Shown: positions 1 to 8,545, numbered from the stretch's first letter. The stretch: DNA of 64,000 nucleotides from an uncultured Alistipes sp. (GCA_944321945.1 CALUNE010000001.1:62001-126000), one strand, 5' to 3'. The notes: a model not told the origin generated them from the sequence alone. Made by a program: numbers and translations.

Positions 1-1
1 G

Positions 2-2548
2 GGCAAGACCCGGGTACTCACCTCGCGCATCGCCTACATGATCGAACAGGGGGTCAAGCCGTGGAACATCCTGGCGCTGACCTTCACGAACAAGGCCGCC
101 GAGCAGATGCGCGAACGCATCGCCAAGATGCTGCCCGACAACCGCAGCCGCTACATCCGCATGGGGACGTTTCACTCGGTCTTTTCGCGCATCCTGCGCG
201 AGAATGCCGACCGGATCGGCTTCTCGGAGTCGTTCACCATCTACGACTCGTCGGACAGCCGCAACCTGCTGAAGACCGTAATCCGGGAGCTGAACCTTCC
301 GGACGAGAAATACAAGCCGGCATCGATCGCCTCGCGCATCTCGCTGGCCAAGAACAAGCTCATCACGCCGGGAGCCTACCTGGCCAACTCGTCGCTGGCG
401 GCCGAGGACCGGCAGATGCAGATCCCCGAGTTCGGCAACGTCTACAACATCTACTGCCAGCGCTGCAAGCACAACGGTGCGATGGACTTCGACGACCTGC
501 TGCTGCAGACCAATATCCTGCTGCGCGACTGCCCCGACGTGCTGGCGCGCTACCAGGAGCTGTTCCAGTATATTCTGGTCGACGAGTACCAGGATACGAA
601 CTACGCGCAGTACGTCATCATCCGGCGGCTGTCGCAGCACCATGCGAAGGTGTGCGTCGTGGGCGACGACGCGCAGTCGATCTACTCGTTCCGCGGGGCG
701 AAGATCGAGAACATCCTCTCGTTCCGCAACGACTACCCCACGGCGCAGGTCTTCAAGCTGGAACAGAACTACCGTTCGACGCGGACGATCGTCGAGGCGG
801 CCAATTCGGTCATCGTCCATAACGCGAAGCGCATGGAGAAGAACTGCTTCTCGGAGGGTCCCCGCGGCGAGAAGATCCGCATCCTGAAGGCCTATACCGA
901 CCGCGAGGAGGCCGAGATGGTGGTCACGGATCTGCGCGACAAGGTGCGGGCCGCGGGCGACGAGTGGTCCGAGGCGGTGATCCTCTACCGCACGAACAAC
1001 CAGTCGGCCGTACTGGAGGACAACCTCCGGCGCCACGGCATCCCCTACCGTATTTACAAAGGGTCGTCGTTCTACGACCACAAGGAGGTCAAGGACATGA
1101 TGGCCTACATCCGGCTGGTGATCAATCCGCGCGACGACGAGGCATTCCGGCGCATCGTCAACTACCCGGCGCGCGGCATCGGCGACACGACCGTGCAGCG
1201 CATTGCCGATCTGGCCGCCGCACGCGGGGTCTCGATGTGGGAGGCGGTCGATGCGCTGGTGGCCGAGCCGGCAGCCGATGCCGTGCAGCGGACCATCGCC
1301 CGCAAGGTGACGGATTTCGTGGCGATGATCCGTTCGCTGTCGCTCTCGCGGGCCGACAAGAGCCTCTATGACTTCGGACTGGAGGTGGCCACACGTTCGG
1401 GAATCATCGCCGCCTACCGGGCCGAGAATACCCCGGAGGCGACCTCGGCGCTGGACAACATCGAGGAGCTGCTCAATTCGATGCAGGAGTTCAAGGAGCG
1501 GTGCGACGCCGAGATCCGCAACGGCGAGCGGCAGCCCGAGGACGAAGCGACCGTCGAGGAGTGGCTGCAGAACATGATGCTCATGTCGGACATGGACAAG
1601 GATGACCCCGAGAGCAGCAACAAGGTGACGCTGATGACGGTCCATTCGGCCAAGGGGCTCGAATACAAATATGTCTATATTGTCGGTATGGAGGAGAACC
1701 TCTTCCCCTCGCAGCGGGCCGCCGAGACGCCCGACGGCATCGAGGAGGAGCGGCGGCTGTTCTACGTGGCGCTGACGCGGGCGAAGGTCGCGGCGACGAT
1801 CTCCTACGCCGAGATGCGCTTCAAGTGGGGCAACATGGAGTTTACGCGTCCGAGCTGCTTCCTGCGCGAGATCGATCCGCGCTACGTCGAGAGCGAGGTC
1901 GATCTGGAGGAGGAGCGCGCACCGCGTCCCGGCGGCGAGGGGGCGTCGGCCATCGACGAACTGCGCCGCCGCTTTGACTACCGCTTCCAGCAGCAGAAGC
2001 AGAGCGGAGGCTCCGGCGCTCCGGCCGGCGGTGCGAACGGATACGGTGTGCGCGGCGGAGGCTCGTCCGGCTCGTATGGACGCGGCAGCTACGGCGGCAA
2101 CGCTTCGGGCTACGGCCGCGGGGGCAACTTCGCAGGCGGCGGTTCGGGCGGCGGATCGCGTTCGGGATTCGGCGGCCGCAGTGTCGGTTTCGGTCCGGCC
2201 TCCGACGGCGAATCGGGTCCGGCACGCCACTTTGCCCGTACGACGCAGCCGCAGCGACAGGCGGCTCCCGATCCGGAGCTGGTGCGTCCGCTGCGCACCT
2301 CGACCGAGGGGATGCGGCGGGTCGGCATCCGACAGGCGGGCACCGAGGCACCGGTCGGGACGGCGGCTCCGACGGATACCTCGACGGTCGGATATACGGT
2401 GGGCCAGCGGGTCGAACATCCGACGTTCGGCGTCGGCGTCGTCGAGCGTATCGAGACCCTGGCTACGGACCACAAACTGGTGGTGCGCTTCGACCGCGCG
2501 GGGGTGAAGACCCTGCTGGCGAAGTTCGCCAAACTGACCAAACTCTGA
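2..2548 (+). CDS. pcrA: PcrA/UvrD-type superfamily 1 DNA helicase (5' end outside window)
   Basis: This is a 3'-5' SF1A helicase used in repair and in clearing replication-transcription conflicts. The reading frame is open from base 2, and its first residues G-K-T-R are the end of the Walker A motif, so the true start lies upstream of the window. Other motifs are LTFTNKAAEQM (Ia), VDEYQDT (II), VVGDDAQSIYSFRGA (III), LEQNYRST (IV), LMTVHSAKGLEY (V) and LFYVALTRAK (VI). From about 1990 to 2210 the protein is a Gly/Ser/Tyr/Arg-rich linker with GYGRG and RGGG runs. The last ~50 residues (VGQRVEHPTFGVGVV onward) match the small C-terminal Tudor-like domain by which PcrA/UvrD bind RNA polymerase. 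The next gene begins 4 bp after the stop. Confidence 0.93.
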   Translation, partial: GKTRVLTSRIAYMIEQGVKPWNILALTFTNKAAEQMRERIAKMLPDNRSRYIRMGTFHSVFSRILRENADRIGFSESFTIYDSSDSRNLLKTVIRELNLPDEKYKPASIASRISLAKNKLITPGAYLANSSLAAEDRQMQIPEFGNVYNIYCQRCKHNGAMDFDDLLLQTNILLRDCPDVLARYQELFQYILVDEYQDTNYAQYVIIRRLSQHHAKVCVVGDDAQSIYSFRGAKIENILSFRNDYPTAQVFKLEQNYRSTRTIVEAANSVIVHNAKRMEKNCFSEGPRGEKIRILKAYTDREEAEMVVTDLRDKVRAAGDEWSEAVILYRTNNQSAVLEDNLRRHGIPYRIYKGSSFYDHKEVKDMMAYIRLVINPRDDEAFRRIVNYPARGIGDTTVQRIADLAAARGVSMWEAVDALVAEPAADAVQRTIARKVTDFVAMIRSLSLSRADKSLYDFGLEVATRSGIIAAYRAENTPEATSALDNIEELLNSMQEFKERCDAEIRNGERQPEDEATVEEWLQNMMLMSDMDKDDPESSNKVTLMTVHSAKGLEYKYVYIVGMEENLFPSQRAAETPDGIEEERRLFYVALTRAKVAATISYAEMRFKWGNMEFTRPSCFLREIDPRYVESEVDLEEERAPRPGGEGASAIDELRRRFDYRFQQQKQSGGSGAPAGGANGYGVRGGGSSGSYGRGSYGGNASGYGRGGNFAGGGSGGGSRSGFGGRSVGFGPASDGESGPARHFARTTQPQRQAAPDPELVRPLRTSTEGMRRVGIRQAGTEAPVGTAAPTDTSTVGYTVGQRVEHPTFGVGVVERIETLATDHKLVVRFDRAGVKTLLAKFAKLTKL

Positions 2549-2552
2549 ACCG

Positions 2553-3503
2553 ATGAAGGAGATGACAACCCCGCTGGTCTCGGTCTGCATGACCACCTAC
2601 AACCACGAACGCTATCTGCCGCAGGCCATCGAGAGCGTGCTCGAACAGCGCACGACGTTCGGCGTCGAGCTGGTGCTGGGCGAGGACTGCAGCACGGACT
2701 CCACACGGGCCGTCTGTGAACGGTATGCCGCGCGCTATCCCGACCGGATCCGCCTGGTGACCTCCGACCGCAACGTCGGCTGGCGGGCCAACTACCGGCG
2801 TACGTTCGAGGCATGCCGCGGGAAGTATGTGGCCTATCTGGACGGCGACGACTGGTGGTGCGATCCGTTGAAGCTGCAGCGGCAGGTCGACTGCCTGGAG
2901 GCCGACCCCGGCTGCGGAATGTGCTACACGCGCGCCTCGAACTACTGGCAGGCCGACGATCGCACGGAACCCGACCATCCGCTCCATTATACCGATTTCG
3001 ACCATCTGCTCTGCAGCCTGACGATCGCCAACTGCGCGACGCTGGCCCGCCGCGAACTGATCGCCCGTTACTATGCCGAGGTGCGTCCCGAGGAGCATCC
3101 CGAGTGGAAGACCGACGATGCACCGATGTGGCTGTGGTTCGCGGTGCGCAGCCGCATCGTCTGCCAGCCCGAGATCACGGCCGTCCACCGGCGGCTGCCC
3201 GACAGCGTGAGCCACAGCACGGCCTACCGCCGGCGGATCGCCTTCTGCGACTCGCTGATGGAGATCAGCCTCTGGTTCGATGCGCACTACGGCACGGGCC
3301 GCAACCGGTTCCGCATTCTGCGGCGACGCTCGTCGGTGGCGCTGTGGGTCCTTTCGTGGGAGGGGTCGGTCGGCGAGTACCTCGCGCGGTGGTGGAGCGA
3401 CGTGCGGCGCTGTCCGCGGCTGCTGCTCTGCCCCGAGGGGCCGGGGCTGCTGGCCAAGAAGATCCTCTTCCGCCGCAACCGTCAAAAATCGAAGAGCCGA
3501 TGA
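2553..3503 (+). CDS. Family 2 (GT-A) glycosyltransferase
   Basis: This 316-residue protein has a GT-A fold start (PLVSVCMTTYNHERYL), a QAIESVLEQ helix and an acidic DGDDWW motif near residue 105 where metal and nucleotide-sugar bind. It therefore probably transfers a sugar from a nucleotide donor onto a surface polysaccharide or glycolipid. No membrane segment is evident. The C-terminal third is rich in Arg and Trp. It lies 4 bp after pcrA and its stop overlaps the nth start (ATGA at 3500-3503), so the three genes are probably co-transcribed. Donor and acceptor cannot be deduced from sequence. Confidence 0.85.
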   Translation: MKEMTTPLVSVCMTTYNHERYLPQAIESVLEQRTTFGVELVLGEDCSTDSTRAVCERYAARYPDRIRLVTSDRNVGWRANYRRTFEACRGKYVAYLDGDDWWCDPLKLQRQVDCLEADPGCGMCYTRASNYWQADDRTEPDHPLHYTDFDHLLCSLTIANCATLARRELIARYYAEVRPEEHPEWKTDDAPMWLWFAVRSRIVCQPEITAVHRRLPDSVSHSTAYRRRIAFCDSLMEISLWFDAHYGTGRNRFRILRRRSSVALWVLSWEGSVGEYLARWWSDVRRCPRLLLCPEGPGLLAKKILFRRNRQKSKSR

Positions 3504-4213
3504 AAACCAAGGAACGCTACGAAGGCATCATTGCCTGGTTCTCGGAGCACATGCCCGTGGCCGAGAGCGAACTGCATTACGAAAATCCCTACCAGCTGCT
3601 GGTGGCGGTGGCCCTCTCGGCGCAGTGCACCGACAAACGGGTCAACATGACCACGCCGGCGCTGTTCGAGGCCTTCCCCACGCCGCAGGCCATGGCTGCG
3701 GCCACCGCGGAGGAGATCTTCCCCTACATCCGAAGCATCTCCTACCCGAACAACAAGGCGCGGAATCTGGCCGCCATGGCGCGCAAACTCTGCACGGATT
3801 TCGGCGGCGAGGTGCCGAGCGACCTCAAGGCGCTGCAGTCGCTTCCGGGCGTGGGGCGCAAGACGGCCAACGTGCTGGGTGCGGTGCTGTGGCAGAAGCA
3901 GGTCATGCCGGTCGACACGCACGTTTTCCGCGTCTCGGAGCGCATCGGCCTCACGACGCGTTCGAAGACCCCGCTGCAGACCGAACTGACCCTCGAGAAG
4001 CACATTCCGGGCCGGCTGCTGCCCATCGCCCACCACTGGCTGATTCTCCACGGACGCTACGTCTGCACGGCGCGGGCTCCGAAATGTGCCGAGTGCGGCA
4101 TCTCGGCGTGGTGCCGCAAGTATGCCGCCGACCACCGCGCCAAAACCGACCGTACGACCGACCGCGCATCCGGACCCGCGACCGGCACGCCGGCCTCCGA
4201 AACCGGGAAGTGA
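3500..4213 (+). CDS. nth: Endonuclease III (DNA glycosylase/AP lyase)
   Basis: This base-excision repair enzyme removes oxidised pyrimidines and cleaves the abasic site. The 237-residue protein has the helix-hairpin-helix LPGVGRKTANV with catalytic Lys121, catalytic Asp139 in VDTHVFRV, and the C-x6-C-x2-C-x5-C cluster (CTARAPKC, AEC, GISAWC) that binds the 4Fe-4S cluster. K121 and D139 sit one residue from E. coli Nth K120 and D138. I chose the ATG at 3500, which overlaps the glycosyltransferase stop by ATGA; longer in-frame versions run through that gene. After the iron-sulfur motif there is a ~30-residue polar tail absent from typical Nth. Confidence 0.95.
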   Translation: MKTKERYEGIIAWFSEHMPVAESELHYENPYQLLVAVALSAQCTDKRVNMTTPALFEAFPTPQAMAAATAEEIFPYIRSISYPNNKARNLAAMARKLCTDFGGEVPSDLKALQSLPGVGRKTANVLGAVLWQKQVMPVDTHVFRVSERIGLTTRSKTPLQTELTLEKHIPGRLLPIAHHWLILHGRYVCTARAPKCAECGISAWCRKYAADHRAKTDRTTDRASGPATGTPASETGK

Positions 4214-4266
4214 ACCGCGCCGGCAGGCCGTTGATCCGACCGGCCGGCTCGCGGATCGGCACGCAA

Positions 4267-4297
4267 TTTGCTATGTTTCTCTTTTTTTGTATCTTTG
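4267..4297 (+). promoter_or_regulatory. Bacteroidota-type promoter for the DHH phosphoesterase
   Basis: TTTG at 4267-4270 and TATCTTTG at 4290-4297 are separated by 19 bp, an exact match to the Bacteroidota -33/-7 consensus. The start codon at 4326 lies about 20 nt past the expected transcription start. Confidence 0.85.
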
Positions 4298-4325
4298 TCG
4301 GGCCCACCAACGTGTAAATTAGCCG

Positions 4326-5357
4326 ATGGAACTGTCGAAAGAGCATATCGAACGTCTGCGGGAGTTGCTTGCCCGCACCGCCCAGCACGTCGTCATCCTG
4401 TCTCATACCAATCCCGACGGTGATGCCGTCGGATCGTCGCTCGCCTGGGCCGAGGTGCTGCGGGGAATGGGGCACACGGTCACCTGCATCGTCCCGAACA
4501 AATACCCCTACTTCCTGGACTGGATGCCCGGCATCAGCGAGGTGGTGGTCTTCAAGACCGACACCGAAGGGCGCGCCGCACGGGCCGTTGCCGAGGCCGA
4601 CATCCTCTTCTGCCTCGATTTCAACGCCATCTCGCGGCTTGAGAGCCTCAGCCAGACCATCGAACAGAACACTACGGCCGTGCGCGTGCTGATCGACCAC
4701 CATCTGTCGCCCGACGAAGGGTTCGACCTCTCGTTCTCGCACCCCGATTCGTCGAGCACCTGCTTTCTGGTCTACAGCATCATCGAGGCGCTGTGCGGCA
4801 CGCAGGCCATCACGCGCAGCATGGCCGAACTGTTGTACGTCGGCATGATGACCGACACGGGCAATTTCGCCTTCTCGTTCCTCACGCCCGAACTGTTCCG
4901 GGCCGTGGCCGTGCTCATCGAGAAGGGCATCGACATCCCCACGATCCACAACAACGTCTACAACGCCTATACCGAGGGCCGGGCGCGGCTGTTCGGCTAC
5001 GCCATCAACCGCAAGATGCAGATCATCCAGAACGGTACGGTGGCCTACATGTCGCTGCTCGAGGGGGAGATGCGCCGCTTCCAGTTCCAGCAGGGCGACA
5101 GCGAGGGCTTCGTCAACTATGCGCTGACGATCAAGACGGTCCGGATGTCGGCCATGTTCCTCGCCCACCGCAAGTTCATCCGCGTGTCGCTGCGTTCGCG
5201 CGGTGACGTGGACGTCAACCTCTTCGCCCGCAAGTACTTCAACGGCGGCGGTCACAAGAATGCCGCCGGCGGCAAGTCGTTCGTCTCGATGCGCGAGACG
5301 ATTGACCACTACATCCGCTCGGTGGCGGAGTTTGCGGCCGAGGGCCATCTGGGTTGA
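4326..5357 (+). CDS. nrnA: DHH/DHHA1 phosphoesterase, NrnA-like nanoRNase/pAp phosphatase
   Basis: Members of this family degrade 2-5 nt RNAs and/or dephosphorylate 3'-phosphoadenosine 5'-phosphate. The 343-residue protein has the metal-binding series SHTNPDGDAVGS (residues ~23-34), CLDFN (~97), DHHLSP (~123) and MTDTGNF (~176), then a DHHA1 domain ending in GGGHKNAAGG (~300). Length and motif order fit bifunctional NrnA. It has its own strong promoter, and its stop is 2 bp before the LysR-family start at 5360, so read-through is likely. The symbol is by family resemblance; RNase and phosphatase activities cannot be separated by eye. Confidence 0.88.
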   Translation: MELSKEHIERLRELLARTAQHVVILSHTNPDGDAVGSSLAWAEVLRGMGHTVTCIVPNKYPYFLDWMPGISEVVVFKTDTEGRAARAVAEADILFCLDFNAISRLESLSQTIEQNTTAVRVLIDHHLSPDEGFDLSFSHPDSSSTCFLVYSIIEALCGTQAITRSMAELLYVGMMTDTGNFAFSFLTPELFRAVAVLIEKGIDIPTIHNNVYNAYTEGRARLFGYAINRKMQIIQNGTVAYMSLLEGEMRRFQFQQGDSEGFVNYALTIKTVRMSAMFLAHRKFIRVSLRSRGDVDVNLFARKYFNGGGHKNAAGGKSFVSMRETIDHYIRSVAEFAAEGHLG

Positions 5358-5359
5358 CG

Positions 5360-6247
5360 ATGGACGACTTCCGTCTCAAGGTCTTCATCACGGCGGCCCG
5401 GACGCTGAGCTTCACGCGCACGGCCGGGCAGCTGGACATCTCGCAACCGGCCGTCAGCAAACACATCGGTGAACTGGAGGCCCGTTACGAAGTGCAGCTT
5501 TTCACGCGCCGGGGGAGCCGTCTGGAGCTCACCGAGGCGGGGCATCGGCTGCTCGGGGCGGCCGAACGCGTGGCCGACGACTACCGCCGTCTGGAGTATG
5601 AAATGAGCCTCTGTACGGGTCAGACCGAGGGCGAACTGCGCCTCGGGGCCAGCACCACCATCTCGCAATATCTGCTGCCGCCGATTCTGGCGCGTTTTAC
5701 GGCCCGCTTTCCGAAGGTGCGGGTTTCGGTGCTTTCGGGCAACAGCGGCCAGGTCGAACAGGCGTTGGGCGACCACCGCATCGATCTGGGGTTGGTCGAG
5801 AGCCTCAGCCGCCGGCAGGGGTTGCACTACACGCTCTTCCGGCCCGACGAACTGGTGCTGGTGGCACGTTCGGGCGGGGCCTTTGCCCGGACCGAATCGG
5901 TGACTCCCGATACATTGTGCCGGATTCCGCTCGTATTGCGCGAGAGTGGTTCGGGAACCCTCGAGGTGATCACGGCGGCCCTCTCCCGACTGGGCATGCG
6001 CCTTTCGCAACTGCATGTCGTGCTGCGGCTCGGCTCGACCGAAGGGATCAAGGGCTTCGTGCGCAACAGCGACGCCATGGCCATCGTTTCGGCCTTCTCG
6101 GTGGTCGACGAACTGCGCAGCGGGGCGTTGCGGATCGTCGATCTGGAGGGGTTGAGCCTGCTGCGGGACTTTGTCTTCGTGCATGCCGAGGCTCATCCGG
6201 CGCATCTTGTGCGCCAGTTCATGGATTTCGCCCTGGCAAGCCGCTGA
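5360..6247 (+). CDS. LysR-family transcriptional regulator (CysL/YeiE-like)
   Basis: The 295-residue protein has an N-terminal winged helix-turn-helix (LSFTRTAGQLDISQPAVSKHIGEL, residues ~15-38) and a periplasmic-binding-like effector domain beginning near TEGELRLGAS (~92). I chose ATG 5360 over the in-frame TTG at 5354 because MDDFRLKVF is the usual LysR start. It is followed by a YeiH-family exporter in the same direction. The LysR YeiE is the neighbour of YeiH in E. coli, so this protein probably controls the exporter through the T-N11-A palindrome at 6489-6503. The effector is unknown; sulfite- or sulfur-related ligands are known for relatives. Confidence 0.88.
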   Translation: MDDFRLKVFITAARTLSFTRTAGQLDISQPAVSKHIGELEARYEVQLFTRRGSRLELTEAGHRLLGAAERVADDYRRLEYEMSLCTGQTEGELRLGASTTISQYLLPPILARFTARFPKVRVSVLSGNSGQVEQALGDHRIDLGLVESLSRRQGLHYTLFRPDELVLVARSGGAFARTESVTPDTLCRIPLVLRESGSGTLEVITAALSRLGMRLSQLHVVLRLGSTEGIKGFVRNSDAMAIVSAFSVVDELRSGALRIVDLEGLSLLRDFVFVHAEAHPAHLVRQFMDFALASR

Positions 6248-6275
6248 TGCCGCCCGCCGCGTCCCACCGCCCGCC

Positions 6276-6325
6276 GCGTCCCGCCCCGACATCTCCCGCC
6301 GCGTCCCGCCCCGACATCTCCCGCC
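6276..6325. repeat. Perfect 2 x 25-bp tandem repeat
   Basis: Two identical adjacent 25-bp units occupy 6276-6300 and 6301-6325, each starting GCGTCCCGCC and ending CTCCCGCC. Degenerate partial copies follow to about 6370. The array lies just after the LysR stop in a C-rich gap. Confidence 0.9.
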
Positions 6326-6485
6326 GCGCCCCAACATTGTCCATCGTCCCAACATTGCCCGCGCCGTCCCGACATCACCCACCGCCTTGCTGCCCGGCCC
6401 TGTTTGTCCCCCGACCCGATCCTCTCGGTTTGCTTCGCCCGGTCCGATCCTTGTGCCCCCTTTTCTGACGGTGCTCGACCCTTGT

Positions 6486-6513
6486 GTTATAACTCGAAGT
6501 TATTGGATATAAC
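6486..6513 (+). promoter_or_regulatory. LysR-type operator upstream of yeiH
   Basis: A perfect palindrome ATAACT-CGA-AGTTAT lies at 6489-6503 and contains the LysR T-N11-A signature. The arm is reused in a second inverted pair, GTTAT-N5-ATAAC at 6499-6513, and GTTATAAC begins at 6486. The main palindrome is centred about 64 bp upstream of the predicted transcription start, where LysR recognition sites usually lie; the second pair could be the activation site. Confidence 0.75.
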
Positions 6514-6522
6514 GTATTTTTG

Positions 6523-6553
6523 TTTGATATCTCCTGAAAAGGTGCGATCTTTG
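6523..6553 (+). promoter_or_regulatory. Promoter of the YeiH-family exporter
   Basis: TTTG at 6523-6526 and GATCTTTG at 6546-6553 are spaced by 19 bp. The -7 box departs from TAnnTTTG only at its first base, as expected for an activator-dependent promoter. An A-rich stretch precedes the ATG at 6580. Confidence 0.65.
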
Positions 6554-6579
6554 CGGCCGGAAAAAGAAAAAGTTATCGT

Positions 6580-7671
6580 ATGTTGGAAAAAGGCAATCGG
6601 GCAAACACCCTCCACGGAATTCTTCTGATCGCATTGTTCTCGTTCGCGGCGTTCTATATCGCCGGATTTCCCGTCATCAAGCGGCTCTCGTTCAGCCCGC
6701 TGATCGTCGGCATCGTGCTGGGCATGCTCTATGCCAACAGTCTGCGCAACAAACTCCCCGAGACGTGGGTCCCGGGTATCAAGTTCTGTACGAAACAGGT
6801 GCTGCGCTGGGGTATCATCCTCTATGGATTCCGTCTGACGCTGGCGCAGGTGGCTGCCGTGGGCGTTCCGGCTGTGGTGGTTGACCTGGTGGTGGTCACG
6901 GTGACGATCCTCGGAGGCGTGCTGCTGGGCCGCCTGCTGAAGATCGACCGCGACACGGCGCTGATGACCTCGACGGGCAGCGCCATCTGCGGTGCGGCAG
7001 CCGTGCTGGGTGCCGAACCGGTCGTCCGCTGCGAGGGCTACAAGACCGCCATCGCCGTCTCGACGGTGGTCATCTTCGGAACCCTTTCGATGTTCCTCTA
7101 CCCGATCATGTACCGCACGGGGCTGCTCGACGGTCTCTCGGATACGGGCGTGGCCATCTACACGGGCAGCACGCTCCACGAAGTGGCTCACGTGGCCGGT
7201 GCGGGCAACGCCATGGATCCGACCGATTCGCTGGGCATCGCCGGCACGGCCACCATCACGAAGATGATCCGCGTGATGATGCTGGCTCCGGTGCTCGTGG
7301 TGATGAGCTTCGCACTGGCCGGACGCCGCCGTCGGGAGGCAGCCGCCGCGGTCGCTCCGGGCACCAAGGCGGAGAAGAGCCGCATCACGATTCCGTGGTT
7401 CGCCTTCGGATTCATCGCCGTGATCTGCCTCAATTCGCTGCTGCAGCACTGGTGCGGCGTCGAGAGCGTACGCCAGATTCCGCTCAACGGCACGATCGAA
7501 TACATCGACACCTTCCTGCTGACGATGGCCATGACGGCGCTCGGCACCGAGACGAGCCTCGACAAGTTCCGCCAGGCGGGAGCCAAACCCTTCGTGCTGG
7601 CCGGTCTGCTCTACGTGTGGCTGGTCGTGGGGGGCTACTTCCTGACCAAATGGGTGGTCGGGATCTGCTGA
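6580..7671 (+). CDS. YeiH/YadS-type putative sulfate exporter family membrane protein
   Basis: This 363-residue, strongly hydrophobic protein has about ten predicted membrane segments and the family signatures SPLIVGIVLGMLYAN (residues ~35-50), LRWGIILYGFRLT (~80), STGSAICGAAAV (~130) and GSTLHEVAHVAGAG (~195). The family (PSE, 'putative sulfate exporter') is linked to sulfonate or sulfite metabolism in some bacteria, but its substrate is poorly proven. The LysR gene just upstream and the operator and promoter between them indicate inducible, effector-controlled export. A strong hairpin terminator follows. Confidence 0.85.
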   Translation: MLEKGNRANTLHGILLIALFSFAAFYIAGFPVIKRLSFSPLIVGIVLGMLYANSLRNKLPETWVPGIKFCTKQVLRWGIILYGFRLTLAQVAAVGVPAVVVDLVVVTVTILGGVLLGRLLKIDRDTALMTSTGSAICGAAAVLGAEPVVRCEGYKTAIAVSTVVIFGTLSMFLYPIMYRTGLLDGLSDTGVAIYTGSTLHEVAHVAGAGNAMDPTDSLGIAGTATITKMIRVMMLAPVLVVMSFALAGRRRREAAAAVAPGTKAEKSRITIPWFAFGFIAVICLNSLLQHWCGVESVRQIPLNGTIEYIDTFLLTMAMTALGTETSLDKFRQAGAKPFVLAGLLYVWLVVGGYFLTKWVVGIC

Positions 7672-7692
7672 TCCGGCCGCAGAATACGACGC

Positions 7693-7729
7693 AAACGCTC
7701 CGACAGACAACGGTCTGTCGGAGCGTTTT
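7693..7729 (+). terminator. Intrinsic terminator after yeiH
   Basis: A perfect 16-bp stem (7693-7708 with 7713-7728) with an AACG loop is followed by TTTTGTTT on the plus strand. It sits between two convergent genes and could also stop transcripts from the minus-strand acetyltransferase. Confidence 0.92.
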
Positions 7730-7753
7730 GTTTGGTCGGAGCCGAGCCGGTGA

Positions 7754-8323
7754 TCACTCGATGCGCGGCAGGTCGGGATGCTCGTGCTCGGAGTAGCACA
7801 GGACGTGTTCGCGGATGAAGTCGGCGAAGCGGCGGGCCTCCCCGTCGGAGAGCGTCCCGGGGCGGCTCATCAGCACCAGCCGGTGGGGATGGAACGGCCG
7901 TCGGAACGAGGGGTGGATGTAGTCGTGTGGGTTGGCGGCGAACCCCAGCCGCTGGTAGAAGTGCAGGCGGCGGATCGAGATCTCGTCCTCGGGGGGATCG
8001 ATCTCCAGAATGACGCGCCGTCCCTGACAGAATGCGTCGAGGATGCGCGAACCGAGACTCTGCCCGCGCCGCAGGGGTGAGACGGCCAGATGCTCGACGT
8101 AGTCGAATGCGTCGTGTGTCCAGTGGAAGAGCAGCCCGACGAATTCCCCGTCGAGCCAGACGCCGTCGGCCGTGAATGCCGGATCGGCGAAGGCACGGTC
8201 GTAGGCTGCTTCGTCCCAGCGTTCGCAGGCGGGGAAGGAGCTTTCGTAGAGCTTCCAGGCTTCGTTCCACCCCTTGTCGCGTCGCGAGGCGAAGGGGATG
8301 AAGCGCAGTTCGGATGAAGTCAT
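7754..8323 (-). CDS. GNAT-family N-acetyltransferase
   Basis: This 189-residue GNAT fold protein has the substrate-side start (RFIPFASRRDKGW), beta-4 VEHLAVSPLRRGQSLGSRIL (motif A, the acetyl-CoA pyrophosphate loop, here RRGQSLG, residues ~80-95) and RLHFYQRLGF (motif B, ~120). It acetylates an unknown amine. I chose the ATG at 8323 because the sequence before it is poor coding sequence and contains a plausible promoter; an upstream in-frame ATG would add 42 residues. It is a single-gene unit facing yeiH. Confidence 0.82.
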   Translation of the reverse strand: MTSSELRFIPFASRRDKGWNEAWKLYESSFPACERWDEAAYDRAFADPAFTADGVWLDGEFVGLLFHWTHDAFDYVEHLAVSPLRRGQSLGSRILDAFCQGRRVILEIDPPEDEISIRRLHFYQRLGFAANPHDYIHPSFRRPFHPHRLVLMSRPGTLSDGEARRFADFIREHVLCYSEHEHPDLPRIE

Positions 8324-8340
8324 GGGGTTTGGTTTTTGGA

Positions 8341-8371
8341 CCAAGATACGTCGAAAATTCGGGAAATACAA
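8341..8371 (-). promoter_or_regulatory. Candidate promoter for the GNAT gene
   Basis: Read on the minus strand, ATTG at 8369-8372 and TATCTTGG at 8341-8348 are separated by 20 bp, one mismatch from the -7 consensus. The start codon lies 17 bp downstream, so the leader would be very short. Confidence 0.5.
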
Positions 8372-8500
8372 TCGTTCCGGGTACGGTGTCATGCACGAAT
8401 TTGTACGGATTTGTGCAAGAAGCACTCCTTGGGTGGTGAAAAAGAGCAAAATGAGTTATTCCATGATGCAAAAGTTTTATTTCTTTTGACGGAGCTGTCG

Positions 8501-8508
8501 TAAATTTG
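8501..8508 (+). promoter_or_regulatory. -7 element for the GH2 gene
   Basis: TAAATTTG at 8501-8508 matches TAnnTTTG exactly and lies 38 bp before the ATG. No TTTG stands at the usual 19-20 bp spacing (the nearest is at 8485-8488, 12 bp away), so activator dependence is possible. Confidence 0.5.
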
Positions 8509-8545
8509 TATCAAGGAATGACCCAATCAAAACTTCTTGAACGAC

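Noticed and set aside
5354-5359. TTG start for the LysR gene, 6 bp before the ATG
   Set aside because: It would overlap the phosphoesterase stop; ATG 5360 gives the usual LysR N terminus.
6276-6370. CRISPR array
   Set aside because: Repeat units are adjacent with no spacers, and only two are intact; no cas gene is present.
8485-8488. TTTG as the -33 box of the GH2 promoter
   Set aside because: Only 12 bp separate it from the -7 box, against 19-20 bp in the other promoters of this window.
8537-8545. TTG start for the GH2 gene
   Set aside because: ATG 8546 directly precedes a normal signal peptide.
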